Shown piece by piece: positions 31,617 through 40,837 of a DNA stretch of 64,000 nt. Below the pieces are notes generated by a model. The model ran no database searches, was not told where the DNA came from, and saw only the letters and a program-made list of their open reading frames with translations. A program made the translations under genes and the position numbers. Where the stretch lies: assembly GCA_934569045.1 (NCBI GenBank), contig CAKTJX010000008.1, positions 1 through 64,000 of the forward strand, in the 5' to 3' direction. This DNA is from an uncultured Oscillospiraceae bacterium (lineage in GTDB: Bacteria > Bacillota > Clostridia > Oscillospirales > Oscillospiraceae). Position 1 is the first letter of the stretch. Each line of letters starts with the position of its first letter.

Positions 31617-33427
31617 AAAATTCGGAAGTACTGTTTCTCGCCATCGGAGGCCTGGAAGCCTCCCGCCTGGAGCAATCCGAGCTGGCACCCCGGAAGCGGG
31701 CAAAGCCCCGACTTCTTCTGACTGCCGCATTGATCGCCCTTACCCTGCTTCTCGTTGGGTGCGCCGCGGCAATTTACAGCCGCATTCACATCCACTATAC
31801 GCAGTATGAAGCCCCCACAGCCACAGTCTCCCAGACGGAAGATTCTTCCGAAAAAAACGTTCTGACCGACTGCTATCCCCAGACAGTTTGCGAGGGGTAC
31901 ACCATGACAGGCGGTGCCCCCATGGACCGGACCACCCAGAATCTCCGCTATTCCAATGATGTGGGAAAAACCATATCCTACAGCATTTCCACCAGCCACG
32001 CTATCGACGGTGCGCTGGCCCAGCCCAGCGAAACCTCCACCCTCACCGTATCCGGTTGGGAAGCCACCCGGCAGGTCTCCGGCTACGGCGAGGGCGGCCA
32101 GACCATTACCTGGCACAATAAAACGAACGGATACTATGCCAGCCTTTTTACCGACGACGTTTCCGCAGACATCCAGGCCATGGCCGAAAGTGTCGCCTTT
32201 GGTCCCCGGCTTCCCCTCTCCTTCCTCTGCAAGCAGGGAATCCCCTGGGATGTATGGTATCCCCAGCAGGTCCCGGAGGGCTACAGCATCTCCAGGGTTT
32301 CTACCATGGACAGCCTGACCGTCGCCTACAGCAGCAAAGAGCATACAATTACCTACTGCGCATCCTTCACAAAGGACTTTATGGAGGAATTGAACACACC
32401 GCCCCATGACAGCTATGTATGGACGGATGAAACGGTTGCCGGGGAACCGGGCCGGATGATGACCACCAGCAGTGGACTGCGCATCCTATACTGGACGAAT
32501 ACCCAAGAGGGCTTCCACGCAATGCTCTCCACACTGGACGAGACGGTGGACATCCTAGCCATAGCCGCCAGCGTTGCCCCCGGTGCGCCGCTGGAGCTGT
32601 CCAACGATTACCTGGGCCCGGATTACTCCATCGAATTACAGCAGGAGCCGGACACCTATATAGGCTGGGAATCCATTTACCCCCAGGCCGTGCCGGAGGG
32701 CTATTCCATCGACTTTGTCAGTAACCGGGCCTACGGGGAGCAGACCGTCCACTACAAAAACGCCGCCGGAGACTCTATCAGCTACACCTTTTATTACCGC
32801 CTGGGCCAGTGGGGCCGGGTCTTTGACGGCATGGGCATCCCCCAGGAAGTGGACATCAACGGCAGCACGGGCTACCTAAACGGCAATCAGCTGATCTGGG
32901 CAGACGAGGCCAAGGGCTACGGCTACGCCCTGCGCGCCAGCGAGGAGGTCGATCTCATTTCCATTGCGAAAAGCGTCGGCATAGGGCCGGAGCTGGAATC
33001 CAGCGATGCCCCGAACACGGCCAAGGCACTGGAAGAGCTGGGAGACTACAACATTACGGCTCTGCCCGCCGGGATGGCAGAGGACAGCTTCACCGGAAGT
33101 CCCCTGGAGGATGGCGGAGGCTGGTACGCCTATGTGCGCCGATGGTACTATAATAAAGAGACCAATCAGGAGCTCTACTTCACCTATGAAACCTATGTCA
33201 CCGACGCGGACTCCCTGGAAGCCGTCGCCCAGATCACAATGGGAGACACCCCCGCGGAAATGCGCACCGTCCACGGCTGCACCGGGGCCGCGGCCATCCG
33301 TGGAAACCAAGCAAAGGTGGTCTGGATCGAGGGCACCGCCGAAAAGGGCATCAGCTTTGCCCTGAGCAGCCCGGACTACTCCATTGAGGAGCTGCTTGCC
33401 ATTGCGGAAAGCGTACAAAAGCAGTAA
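31613..33427 (+). CDS. Membrane anti-sigma/sensor protein with repeated DUF4367-like domains
   Basis: 604 residues. A cytoplasmic tail of about 35 residues and one membrane helix (about 34-56, with LLLVGCA) match the protein at 3552. The outer part is built of repeats of about 110-140 residues: three begin with YP-x2-V-x-EGY (residues 88, 216 and 356) and end with a small-residue-S-V motif (near 194, 321 and 454). A fourth, degenerate unit covers about 478-604. The repeats resemble DUF4367, a domain common at the C-terminus of ECF-linked membrane proteins. The ATGA overlap with the sigma gene supports an anti-sigma role. The ligand is unknown. Confidence 0.78.
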   Translation: MKNSEVLFLAIGGLEASRLEQSELAPRKRAKPRLLLTAALIALTLLLVGCAAAIYSRIHIHYTQYEAPTATVSQTEDSSEKNVLTDCYPQTVCEGYTMTGGAPMDRTTQNLRYSNDVGKTISYSISTSHAIDGALAQPSETSTLTVSGWEATRQVSGYGEGGQTITWHNKTNGYYASLFTDDVSADIQAMAESVAFGPRLPLSFLCKQGIPWDVWYPQQVPEGYSISRVSTMDSLTVAYSSKEHTITYCASFTKDFMEELNTPPHDSYVWTDETVAGEPGRMMTTSSGLRILYWTNTQEGFHAMLSTLDETVDILAIAASVAPGAPLELSNDYLGPDYSIELQQEPDTYIGWESIYPQAVPEGYSIDFVSNRAYGEQTVHYKNAAGDSISYTFYYRLGQWGRVFDGMGIPQEVDINGSTGYLNGNQLIWADEAKGYGYALRASEEVDLISIAKSVGIGPELESSDAPNTAKALEELGDYNITALPAGMAEDSFTGSPLEDGGGWYAYVRRWYYNKETNQELYFTYETYVTDADSLEAVAQITMGDTPAEMRTVHGCTGAAAIRGNQAKVVWIEGTAEKGISFALSSPDYSIEELLAIAESVQKQ

Positions 33428-33433
33428 CGGCCG

Positions 33434-33472
33434 CAAGAACCGGGGCTCCCAAAAAGGGAACCCCGGTTCTTG
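33434..33472. terminator. Bidirectional terminator
   Basis: A long stem (33434-33450 with 33456-33472, one bulge) and a five-base A loop lie between the convergent anti-sigma and MATE genes. Confidence 0.85.
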
Positions 33473-33483
33473 TAGTTCTGGAA

Positions 33484-34836
33484 TTACGCCGCCCGGCGTT
33501 CTGCCTTGCGGAAGACCACCGTGAAGGCAATCATCTGGACGATAAAGGTGACAACCCAGGAGATGGGATAGGACAGGTACAGGCATTCCTGGGTGTGGTA
33601 GGCGGGAATCTGGAAGATGGTGTAAATCCACACAATCCGCATACCGCAGATGCCCAGCACTGTAATGATCATAGACAGGAAGGACGCACCCATGCCCCGC
33701 AGGACACCGGTGACCACGTCCTGGAGCCCGAACAGGAAGTAGGGCAGAATCGTCACCACCATGCGGGCCATGCCGATGGAGATGGCCTCCTGGGAGTCCG
33801 TAATGTACAGGCCCAGCAGCTGGGGGCCAAAGTAGACCATGGCGAAGCCCGCCACGATGCCCGCGATCACGGCATAGCCCATGCAGAACCAGGAGATCTT
33901 TTTCACCCGGCCATACTGCATTGCACCGCTGTTCTGGCCCACATAATTCACCGCCGTCTGATGGAAGGCGTTCTCAATAACGTACATAAAGCCCTCCAGG
34001 TTGGACACCGCCGCGTTGCCGGACACCGCAACGGCCCCGAAGGAATTCACCGCCGACTGGATCACCACATTGGAGGCGGAGAACATGGATGCCTGAATGC
34101 CCGCGGGAACGCCGATACGGAGCATCTTCACCAGAGGCTCCCCATAGATGTGCATTTTCTTCAGCTCCAGCTTGCAGCTGTCCGTCCGGCGGGTCATAAC
34201 CCAGACAATGGCAACGGCGGACAGGCCCTCCGAAAGAATCGTCGCCAGGGCCACGCCGTCCACATTCATGCCCACATAGCGCACAAAGACAATGTTCAGA
34301 ATCACGTTGAGCACCCCGGCTGCCGTCAGGATGATCAAGGGGCTCTGGGTATCCCCCGCCGCCCGAACCATGGAGGCGCAGAAATTATAGATCATGTTAA
34401 AGGTGATGCCCAGGAAATAAATCTCCATATAGAGCTTGGCAAGGGGCAGCACATCCTCCGGGGTAGCCATGGCCACCAGAATCTTGCCGGACAGGGCCAC
34501 GCCCACCACTGTCAGGAACAAGCCGCTGAGGGCCGCCGTGGGCACCGCCGTATGGACGGTGCGGAACACCGCCTGCTCCTCCCGGCCGCCGATGCCATGG
34601 GCCACCGCCACACCGGCACCTACGGAAAGGCCAATAAACAGATTGACAATCAGATTGGTGATGGCGCCCGTAGAGCCCACCGCCGCCACGGAAATGCTGC
34701 CGCAAAACCTGCCCACGACGATCAGATCCGCCGCGTTGAATAAAAGCTGCAAAACGCTCGTCAGCATGATGGGAATGGCATAGGTCACCAGGGGCCAGGC
34801 CAGGGGGCCTGACAGCATATTTCTTTCCTTTTTCAT
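33484..34836 (-). CDS. MATE family multidrug/metabolite exporter
   Basis: 450 residues with 12 predicted membrane helices. Family wording is clear: PIMLTSVLQLLFNAADLIVVGRF near the N-terminus and the second-half counterpart GIQASMFSASNVVIQSAVNSFG. It is of the DinF/NorM type, exporting cationic or other organic compounds with Na+ or H+ (family knowledge); the substrate is unknown. Start ATG 34836, with CGGAG eight bases before it; 18 upstream in-frame codons reach back towards the promoter. A perfect consensus promoter lies at 34882-34910. Confidence 0.93.
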   Translation of the reverse strand: MKKERNMLSGPLAWPLVTYAIPIMLTSVLQLLFNAADLIVVGRFCGSISVAAVGSTGAITNLIVNLFIGLSVGAGVAVAHGIGGREEQAVFRTVHTAVPTAALSGLFLTVVGVALSGKILVAMATPEDVLPLAKLYMEIYFLGITFNMIYNFCASMVRAAGDTQSPLIILTAAGVLNVILNIVFVRYVGMNVDGVALATILSEGLSAVAIVWVMTRRTDSCKLELKKMHIYGEPLVKMLRIGVPAGIQASMFSASNVVIQSAVNSFGAVAVSGNAAVSNLEGFMYVIENAFHQTAVNYVGQNSGAMQYGRVKKISWFCMGYAVIAGIVAGFAMVYFGPQLLGLYITDSQEAISIGMARMVVTILPYFLFGLQDVVTGVLRGMGASFLSMIITVLGICGMRIVWIYTIFQIPAYHTQECLYLSYPISWVVTFIVQMIAFTVVFRKAERRAA

Positions 34837-34881
34837 AAGATTTCTCCGCTTCTCCTTTACTGCCTTGCTGAAAACCCGTTC

Positions 34882-34910
34882 ATTATACATCCGTTTTTTT
34901 CAATTGTCAA
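34882..34910 (-). promoter_or_regulatory. Consensus promoter of the MATE gene
   Basis: TTGACA (34905-34910), 17 bases, TATAAT (34882-34887) on the minus strand. Confidence 0.92.
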
Positions 34911-34924
34911 AGTTTCCGGAATAC

Positions 34925-34955
34925 AAAAAAGAGCGCTTTACGGCGCTCTTTTTTA
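34925..34955. terminator. Terminator of the SPFH-zinc ribbon-TPM operon
   Basis: AAAAAAGAGCGC (34925-34936) pairs with a GCGCTCTTTTTT arm ending at 34954 around a short loop. The T-run is on both strands. It lies after the TPM-domain gene. Confidence 0.9.
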
Positions 34956-34964
34956 GGCTCTCTG

Positions 34965-35819
34965 TCAGAATTTCCCCGATCTGCCGGAATGGCTGCCGGA
35001 GGAATAGCTTGTGGAAACGCTCCCGGAGCCGCCGGAGCTGCTTTTCTCTGTCTGGCGGGGGGTACGGGTTACGGTACGGCGCAGGAAGTGGTCCGACTGC
35101 CGGGTCAGACGCATAGAACCGGGCACCACATAGTCATCCGCCTGGTTCTTGGTTCCGGCAGAATGCATGGGCACAATCAGCACCACCGCGGTAACCGCCG
35201 CGGCAAAGAGCCCCGGCAGGCAGAAGAAGACGATGGTGACAAGCAGGCTGCTCTCTTCCTCCGCCTGGTCGTTGCGGCTGGCAAGGCCCTCCCCGATGGG
35301 GGTCCCGTTCCGGGCTGCCTCCAGGTATTCCTCACAGCAGTTCAAATACTCGTTGAAGCCGCCGTAATAGTCATTGTCCCGGAAATAGGGCAGAATCCGG
35401 TCCTCAATGTAGTCCCGGCCGGCCTCCGTAAAAATCGCATCCGCCCGGTCGCTGTTGAAATCCAGGTTGAAATCCCGCTCCGCCATGCTGAGCATCAGGG
35501 TTGCCCCGGCCTTGTCCGGGCCCCAGCCCAGCTCATAGCTGTCGTAGATATCGATGCAGGCATCCTCAATGCTGGAAGCCTTGGAGTAGGTGGTATAGTC
35601 GTCCACCACGATCAGATACACGCTGAAGCTGTACTCCTGGCTGATCTCCTGGGCCCGGGCTTCCAGGGCGGCATCCTGGTCAGAGGTCAAAAGGTTTGCG
35701 GCATCCGTCATGTGCCGCAGCTTGGCATCGGAGTCATCCTCCGCCGCAAAGACAGCCAGGGGCAGCGTTACCAGCAGAAGAAGTGTCAGAAGCAAAGGGA
35801 GCAAACGTCTTGTCTTCAT
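34965..35819 (-). CDS. TPM-domain membrane protein (YgcG/YdjH-like)
   Basis: 284 residues. Signal peptide (1-25, ending AVFA), then a TPM domain (about 37-170: LTSDQDAALEARAQEISQEYSFSVYLIVVDDY). A membrane helix follows (about 193-218), then a cytoplasmic tail ending in a Ser/Gly-rich stretch that resembles the tails of YgcG-type proteins. It is the third gene of a minus-strand operon with an SPFH protein and a zinc-ribbon protein, the same trio as Bacillus ydjI-ydjG-ydjH. Function unknown; membrane-stress maintenance is inferred from that operon. Confidence 0.85.
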   Translation of the reverse strand: MKTRRLLPLLLTLLLLVTLPLAVFAAEDDSDAKLRHMTDAANLLTSDQDAALEARAQEISQEYSFSVYLIVVDDYTTYSKASSIEDACIDIYDSYELGWGPDKAGATLMLSMAERDFNLDFNSDRADAIFTEAGRDYIEDRILPYFRDNDYYGGFNEYLNCCEEYLEAARNGTPIGEGLASRNDQAEEESSLLVTIVFFCLPGLFAAAVTAVVLIVPMHSAGTKNQADDYVVPGSMRLTRQSDHFLRRTVTRTPRQTEKSSSGGSGSVSTSYSSGSHSGRSGKF

Positions 35820-35831
35820 TTCGATCCCTCC

Positions 35832-36944
35832 TTATAAGAACAGCCAGCCAAGCAGCGCGGAACCGGCGGCAAAGGCAATACCGAGGTAGGTCCACAGCCG
35901 CTTTTTGTCAATGGGCAGATCCCCGATGAGGCGGCCTGTCTGGCCGTTCATGGCGAAGAGGTAATTCTTCCCATTCCACTGGGTGGAGAGCAGCCATACG
36001 GGCAGCAGCGCGTACTTCACGTCCTTCGGGTGCACCTGAAGATTCTTGCCGGTGGTCACGCAGGTCTCATAGCCCAGCACCGTATTGCGCACCGCGTTCT
36101 CCGCACTGCGTTCACAGCGCAGCCGGGCCCGCTTCATGCTGTCCCCTTTAGACACGTCATACTTATCCGCGAAGAAGCCGGGCAGGTAGGCCAGGGAGAA
36201 GGGCTTTAAATCCTTGTATTCAAAGGGCTCGATGGCATCCATGTGGCTGTCCGGCATCTTGGTAGCGCCGTCCACCGGGATCTTCTCAAATTCCAGGGAG
36301 CCTTGGCGGTGAACCAGGAAATGGTCCGTCTCTGTGATGATCTCCTCCGCCGTGGTATGGCTGTGGGAGCGGGTGGCGTCAAAGCGCATATCCGCGTCCA
36401 CCTTGGCATCAAACAGCCAGAAGGGAACATAAACGCCCTTGACCTCCTGCAAATGGCTGTCGCTGGCGAAGGCCTTTGGCAGGATGGGCTTGTGGCTGTA
36501 GTGCTTCTTCAGCGCCGCCACCGCATCCTCCTTGGTTTTCACGAAGGGGATGATGTAGTCCGGCTTCCGGGCCCCGGACAGCTGGCCGGGGATCACCGTG
36601 GGGTTGCCGCAGTAGGGGCAGGAAGTTGCCGCCGTGGTCTCGTCGCACAGCAGCTCCGCGCCGCACTGGGGGCAGGAATAGGCCCGCAGCTTCTGGGCAT
36701 CGCTCCCCCATTCCCCGCCTGCCTCAGATAGGTCCCAATTTTCCACCGGTGCCTGCCGAGCCTGCTTTTCCGCCTCCTCAAAGGCTTTTTCCGCGTCTCC
36801 CGCCTTCTGGGATTGTAGCGCCTCGATCTCCTCTAGGGTATAGGAGCTGCCGCAGTAGTCGCATTCCAGCTTGCCGGAGCTTTCCCCAAAGTGGAGCGGA
36901 CCGGTACAGGCCGGGCACTTGTAGTTGATGACCGCATTGGCCAT
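35832..36944 (-). CDS. Zinc-ribbon protein with C-terminal membrane helix (YdjG-like)
   Basis: 370 residues. Two N-terminal zinc ribbons: CPAC/CDYC (residues 10-32) and CPQC/CPYC (about 91-113). A helical Ala/Glu-rich linker separates them. The large middle domain has VPFWLFDAKVDADMRF and LAYLPGFFADKYD, and one membrane helix (about 352-369) ends the protein. This architecture matches YdjG of Bacillus and its relatives. It starts 60 bases after the SPFH gene (GGGGAG before the ATG) and is followed 12 bases later by the TPM gene. It may link the SPFH scaffold to the membrane. Confidence 0.82.
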   Translation of the reverse strand: MANAVINYKCPACTGPLHFGESSGKLECDYCGSSYTLEEIEALQSQKAGDAEKAFEEAEKQARQAPVENWDLSEAGGEWGSDAQKLRAYSCPQCGAELLCDETTAATSCPYCGNPTVIPGQLSGARKPDYIIPFVKTKEDAVAALKKHYSHKPILPKAFASDSHLQEVKGVYVPFWLFDAKVDADMRFDATRSHSHTTAEEIITETDHFLVHRQGSLEFEKIPVDGATKMPDSHMDAIEPFEYKDLKPFSLAYLPGFFADKYDVSKGDSMKRARLRCERSAENAVRNTVLGYETCVTTGKNLQVHPKDVKYALLPVWLLSTQWNGKNYLFAMNGQTGRLIGDLPIDKKRLWTYLGIAFAAGSALLGWLFL

Positions 36945-37004
36945 AGATTTCTCCCCTTTCTGAATGCGCCGGGCAATTCCAGAGCCCGGCGCACAGCCTG
37001 TTCC

Positions 37005-38324
37005 TTACAGTACGATATCTTCCTCGGTAAAGGGATCGCCGCATTCCGGGCAGAACTTGGGCGGATGCTTGGGGTCCTCCGGTGCCCAGCCGCACTTGGC
37101 GCACTTATAGGAGGGCTCTGCGGCGGGCCGCTTTGCCCCGCACTGGGTGCAGAACTTGCCCTTATTCACCGCGCCGCAGCTGCAGGTCCAGCCCTCTTCC
37201 GGCTTTTTGGCCCCGCACTCCGGGCAGAATTTTCCAGTGGCCTGGCTGCCGCAGCCGGGGCACTTCCAGCTGTCGGTGTCGGGCTGCTGCTTGGCCGCGG
37301 GGGTCTGATAGGCAAAGCCCTGGCCCTGCTGGAACAGGCCCTGCACATTGGCCGCGCCCGCGTTTCCCGCCATATTCATGCCCGCAAAGGCCATCATGGG
37401 GCCTGTGGCCGTATTCTTGGCGGCGGATTCCATGGCGTTGGCGGTGGCATTCACCATATGACCGGCGGCCACATTGGGATTGCTCAGGAAAGCGGACTGC
37501 TGCATGGCCTTCAGCCGCTTCTCGTCCTCTTCAGTGGCGCTGACGGAGGACACGCCGAAGGAGACAATCTCCAGGCCCCGCCGCTGCCGCCACTGGGTAG
37601 AGAGTACCTCGTTCAGGGCGTTAGCAATATCCATGGTATGCAGGGGCAGCTCCGTATAGCCGATGCCCATAGTAGAAATCTTTCCGAAGGCGGGCTGCAG
37701 CGCCGTCATGAGCTCGGACTTCAGCATGCTGTCCAGCCGGTCCCGGGTGTAGGCCTCGGTGATGTTGCCGCAGACATTTTTATAGAAGAGGATGGGGTCG
37801 CACACCCGATAGGAGTACTCGCCGAAGCAGCGGATGGAGACCGTGGTGCGGAAGCCAATGTCCTCATCCACAACCCGGAAGGGCACAGGGGTGGGGGTGC
37901 CGTACTTGTTGCCGTAGAGCTCCTTGGTATTGATGTAGTAGACCCGCTGATCCTTGCCGGTATCCCCGCCGAAGGTAAAGCGTCGGCCGATGGAGGCAAA
38001 GGTATCCTTCACGCTCTGGCCCAGAGCGCCGGAGAAGACGCTGGGCTCCGTGGAGGCATCATAGACAAATTCACCGGGCTCCGCGCAGATTTCCGCCACC
38101 TTGCCCTGATCCACGATCAGCATACACTGGCCGTCCGCCACGGCGATGACAGAGCCGTTGGAGATAATATTGTCGCTGCCCTTATTGGAGGAACGGGAGG
38201 AGACCCGCTTCTGGCCCTTTACCGCCAGGACTGTCTCCGGCAGCGCGTCACAATAAAAATATTCCTTCCACTGGTCGGCCAGGACTCCGCCCGCCGCGCC
38301 CAGCGCAGCTTTGATAAGACCCAT
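37005..38324 (-). CDS. SPFH-domain protein with C-terminal zinc ribbons (YdjI-like)
   Basis: 439 residues. The N-terminal 280 residues form the SPFH fold of the virion-core/YdjI branch (MGLIKAALGAAGGVLADQWKEYF, and VPFRVVDEDIGFRTTVSIRCFGEYSYRV near 165). A Gly/Ala/Met-rich linker (about 300-350) follows, then three or four Cys-pair zinc ribbons to the end (CPGCGS, CPECG, CSCGA, CTQCG, CAKCG, CPECG). Start ATG 38324, nine bases after GAAGGAG. First gene of the ydjIGH-like operon, with a TTGATT-N17-TAAAAT promoter upstream. SPFH proteins scaffold membrane microdomains; B. subtilis YdjI is tied to membrane-fluidity stress. Confidence 0.87.
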   Translation of the reverse strand: MGLIKAALGAAGGVLADQWKEYFYCDALPETVLAVKGQKRVSSRSSNKGSDNIISNGSVIAVADGQCMLIVDQGKVAEICAEPGEFVYDASTEPSVFSGALGQSVKDTFASIGRRFTFGGDTGKDQRVYYINTKELYGNKYGTPTPVPFRVVDEDIGFRTTVSIRCFGEYSYRVCDPILFYKNVCGNITEAYTRDRLDSMLKSELMTALQPAFGKISTMGIGYTELPLHTMDIANALNEVLSTQWRQRRGLEIVSFGVSSVSATEEDEKRLKAMQQSAFLSNPNVAAGHMVNATANAMESAAKNTATGPMMAFAGMNMAGNAGAANVQGLFQQGQGFAYQTPAAKQQPDTDSWKCPGCGSQATGKFCPECGAKKPEEGWTCSCGAVNKGKFCTQCGAKRPAAEPSYKCAKCGWAPEDPKHPPKFCPECGDPFTEEDIVL

Positions 38325-38389
38325 AGTGATCTCTCCTTCATAATACAAATCATCTGGAAGAAACGTGCGCACACGCATTCTTCTAGGCT

Positions 38390-38418
38390 ATTTTACCAAA
38401 CAGGCAGGTAGAAATCAA
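38390..38418 (-). promoter_or_regulatory. Promoter of the SPFH operon
   Basis: TTGATT (38413-38418), 17 bases, TAAAAT (38390-38395) on the minus strand. Confidence 0.7.
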
Positions 38419-38480
38419 GCGTTGTCTATAAAAAACGCAAATTTCTCTCTTTCTTTTCCGGGGCCCCGGGCCGCAGTGGA

Positions 38481-38509
38481 TTGACATTGCTTTTTCCGCA
38501 GAATATAAT
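38481..38509 (+). promoter_or_regulatory. Consensus promoter of the O-antigen-polymerase-like gene
   Basis: TTGACA (38481-38486), 17 bases, TATAAT (38504-38509), 33 bases before the start. Confidence 0.92.
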
Positions 38510-38542
38510 GGCAGTATGCATTTTATGATTTTGGAGGACTGA

Positions 38543-39724
38543 ATGAACGCTTACTTTTCCGGGATTCCCTTTCCCGCCCTTCGCGGGCAGCTCCGCGGCC
38601 GCGTGCAGGAAGGGACCGTGCATATTCTGTGGTACCTGGCTGCGCTGGCCCTGATCGCCCCTGTCTATCTGGGCCATTTTCCGGTTGCCGTCTACGCCGC
38701 GTTCCAGGGGATCATCTACGCCACCTCTCTGGCAGCCTACGCCTTTCTCGCCATGAAAATCTATTTCTGGGACGAGCACAGCCGGGGGGAGCTTCTGGCG
38801 ATTACCCAGTGCCTGATTCTGCTGATTCTCGGCACAGCCGTCAGCAAAAACCGCTGCTTTTTAAGCTCCTTTCTGCTGGCGCTGAGCTGCAAGGGGCTGC
38901 CCTTTCCGAAAATCTGCCGGTTCTTTTTCTGGTTCTTTGCGGCGGGGCTGGTGCTGAACCTGCTGCTGGTGGCCGCGGGGGTGCTGGAGGATGCCGTCAC
39001 CGTCCGCGGGGAGCTCTGGGGCAACGGCAATCTGCGCCACAGCCTGGGCTTCGGCCACCCAAACACCCTGGGCTTCTGGGGCATGCTGCTGGTCTTCTCC
39101 GGACTGCTGAGCTTCTACCGGAGCAGGAAGGATTTCCCCACTGTCCTAGCGCTGCTGGCGGGCAGCTGTCTGCTCTTCCGCCTGACAGATTCCAAGGCCG
39201 CCTTCTTCTCCTCCCTGCTGGCCATTTTTCTGTGTCTGCTGCTGCGTCCCCTTTCCCCGAAGCTTGCCGGAAAGAAGTGGGTCCGGTTTGGCTGCCCTGC
39301 CATGATGCTGCTGATCGTGCTGACATTTTTGACTCTTTGTTTTCTGTACCGGCCGGACAGCGGCTTCTTCCGGCTGTGCAACCTGGTCCTGTCGGACCGG
39401 CTCGGCTACGCGAACCAGGGTATCCACAGCTTCGGCTTCAGCCTCTTCGGGGCCCAGGTGGACTTCCGGTGGGACCCGGTGGACAGCTTCTATGCCTACG
39501 CGCCCATCTGTCTCGGCGTGGTTCCCAGTCTTGTCTATTTCGGCCTGCATCTGTGGAGTATGTACCGGGCCGCGGAAAACGGCTGCTGGGGCATCGTGGC
39601 CGTTGCCTTTGCGGGCATGCTGTACGGCACTATGGAATATGGCCTGATGAATCCCATTCACCTGCCGCTTTTCGCCGCCGCGGCGGCCCTCCCCGGTGAA
39701 TCGGGTCGAAAATCGTCGGTTTGA
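38543..39724 (+). CDS. O-antigen ligase/polymerase-like membrane protein
   Basis: 393 residues with about ten membrane helices and a longer loop near residues 305-345. The segment FGHPNTLGFWGMLLVFSG (about 173-190) resembles the H-x-N wording of Wzy/WaaL-type polymerases and ligases, and an R/H-bearing loop with DSFYAYAPICLGVVPSLVYF lies in the second half. It may polymerise or attach surface glycans, but no glycosyltransferase cluster lies nearby. The ATG follows TTGGAGG. It has a perfect promoter and is separated from prs by another promoter, so it is likely monocistronic. Confidence 0.75.
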   Translation: MNAYFSGIPFPALRGQLRGRVQEGTVHILWYLAALALIAPVYLGHFPVAVYAAFQGIIYATSLAAYAFLAMKIYFWDEHSRGELLAITQCLILLILGTAVSKNRCFLSSFLLALSCKGLPFPKICRFFFWFFAAGLVLNLLLVAAGVLEDAVTVRGELWGNGNLRHSLGFGHPNTLGFWGMLLVFSGLLSFYRSRKDFPTVLALLAGSCLLFRLTDSKAAFFSSLLAIFLCLLLRPLSPKLAGKKWVRFGCPAMMLLIVLTFLTLCFLYRPDSGFFRLCNLVLSDRLGYANQGIHSFGFSLFGAQVDFRWDPVDSFYAYAPICLGVVPSLVYFGLHLWSMYRAAENGCWGIVAVAFAGMLYGTMEYGLMNPIHLPLFAAAAALPGESGRKSSV

Positions 39725-39780
39725 CGGAAGCGGGCGAAAACCAATGCTGTTTTTTTGCTGTTTTTTCATTTGTTTCTCTA

Positions 39781-39810
39781 TTGAAAACCCAGGTAAAGGA
39801 ATGGTATAAT
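39781..39810 (+). promoter_or_regulatory. prs-pth-mfd promoter
   Basis: TTGAAA (39781-39786), 18 bases, TGG-TATAAT (-10 at 39805-39810, extended). Confidence 0.82.
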
Positions 39811-39871
39811 ACTTTTGAACTTTGTCCGGGCACCGGATAAAAAAAGAATATATAAGCGAGGTAAATCATTG

Positions 39872-40837
39872 ATGATTACGTACGGAGAGAACATCAAGAT
39901 TTTCTGCGGCAACTCCAACCCGGAATTTGCCAAGAATATCTGCAAGGATCTGGGAGTGGACCTCGGTAAGGCAGAGGTGAAGACCTTTGCCGACGGCGAG
40001 GCTTCTGTCAGCCTGCTGGAGACCGTCCGCGGCGCAGACGTTTTCCTGGTTCAGTCCACCTGCAAGCCCGTAAACGACCATCTGATGGAACTGCTGGTTA
40101 TGTGCGATGCCTGCCGCCGTGCTTCCGCCGGCAGAATCACCGCCGTGATCCCCTACTTTGGCTACGCCCGTCAGGATCGGAAGGCCAAGAGCCGCGATCC
40201 CATCTCCGCCAAGCTGGTTGCCAACATGATCACCGCCGCCGGCGCTGACCGGGTGCTGACCATGGACCTGCACGCTTCCCAGATTCAGGGCTTCTTCGAC
40301 ATTCCTCTGGATCATCTGCTGGGCAACCCCACCTTTGTTGATTACTACCTCGCAAAGTTCCCCGAAACCGAGTACAACCATGATGAGTTCGTAGTTGTCT
40401 CCCCCGATGTTGGCTCCGTGGGCCGTGCCCGTGCCTTTGCCAGCAAGGTGCACATGGGCCTCGCCATTGTGGATAAGCGCCGCCAGAAGGCCAATGTCTG
40501 CGAAGTCATGAACGTCATCGGTGATGTACGGGGCAAGACCTGCATTCTGTTCGACGACATGGTGGATACCGCCGGTTCCCTGTGCAACGCCGCCAAGGCC
40601 CTGACCGAGATCGGCGGTGCCAAGGAGGTCTACGCCTGCGCGACCCACGGTGTTCTCTCCGGCCCCGCCTATGACCGCATCGAGGCCAGCCCCATCAAGG
40701 AAATGGTCTTCCTGAACACCATTCCCCAGGCCGGCAACACCGCCAGCGGCAAGATCAAGTTCCTGGATGTTTCCCATGTGTTCGCCCGTGCCATTGAGCA
40801 CATCCACGGCGGCACCTCCATCGCGGATCTGTTCTGA
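39872..40837 (+). CDS. prs: Ribose-phosphate pyrophosphokinase
   Basis: 321 residues. It makes PRPP from ribose-5-phosphate and ATP for nucleotide, His, Trp and NAD synthesis. Recognised segments: IPYFGYARQDRKAKSRDPISAKL (ATP loop), MDLHASQIQGFFDIPLDHL and the PRPP loop FDDMVDTAGSL near residue 231. The ATG at 39872 has GAGG ten bases before it; the frame is open for 19 codons upstream, but these include the promoter-proximal leader. Its TGA shares bases with the ATG of pth (TGATG). Confidence 0.96.
   Translation: MITYGENIKIFCGNSNPEFAKNICKDLGVDLGKAEVKTFADGEASVSLLETVRGADVFLVQSTCKPVNDHLMELLVMCDACRRASAGRITAVIPYFGYARQDRKAKSRDPISAKLVANMITAAGADRVLTMDLHASQIQGFFDIPLDHLLGNPTFVDYYLAKFPETEYNHDEFVVVSPDVGSVGRARAFASKVHMGLAIVDKRRQKANVCEVMNVIGDVRGKTCILFDDMVDTAGSLCNAAKALTEIGGAKEVYACATHGVLSGPAYDRIEASPIKEMVFLNTIPQAGNTASGKIKFLDVSHVFARAIEHIHGGTSIADLF

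Noticed and set aside
38629..39699. Second long frame inside the O-antigen-polymerase-like gene
   Set aside because: The alternative frame gives an Arg/Gly/Pro-rich product with no hydrophobic pattern; the main frame has ten membrane helices and a proper start.
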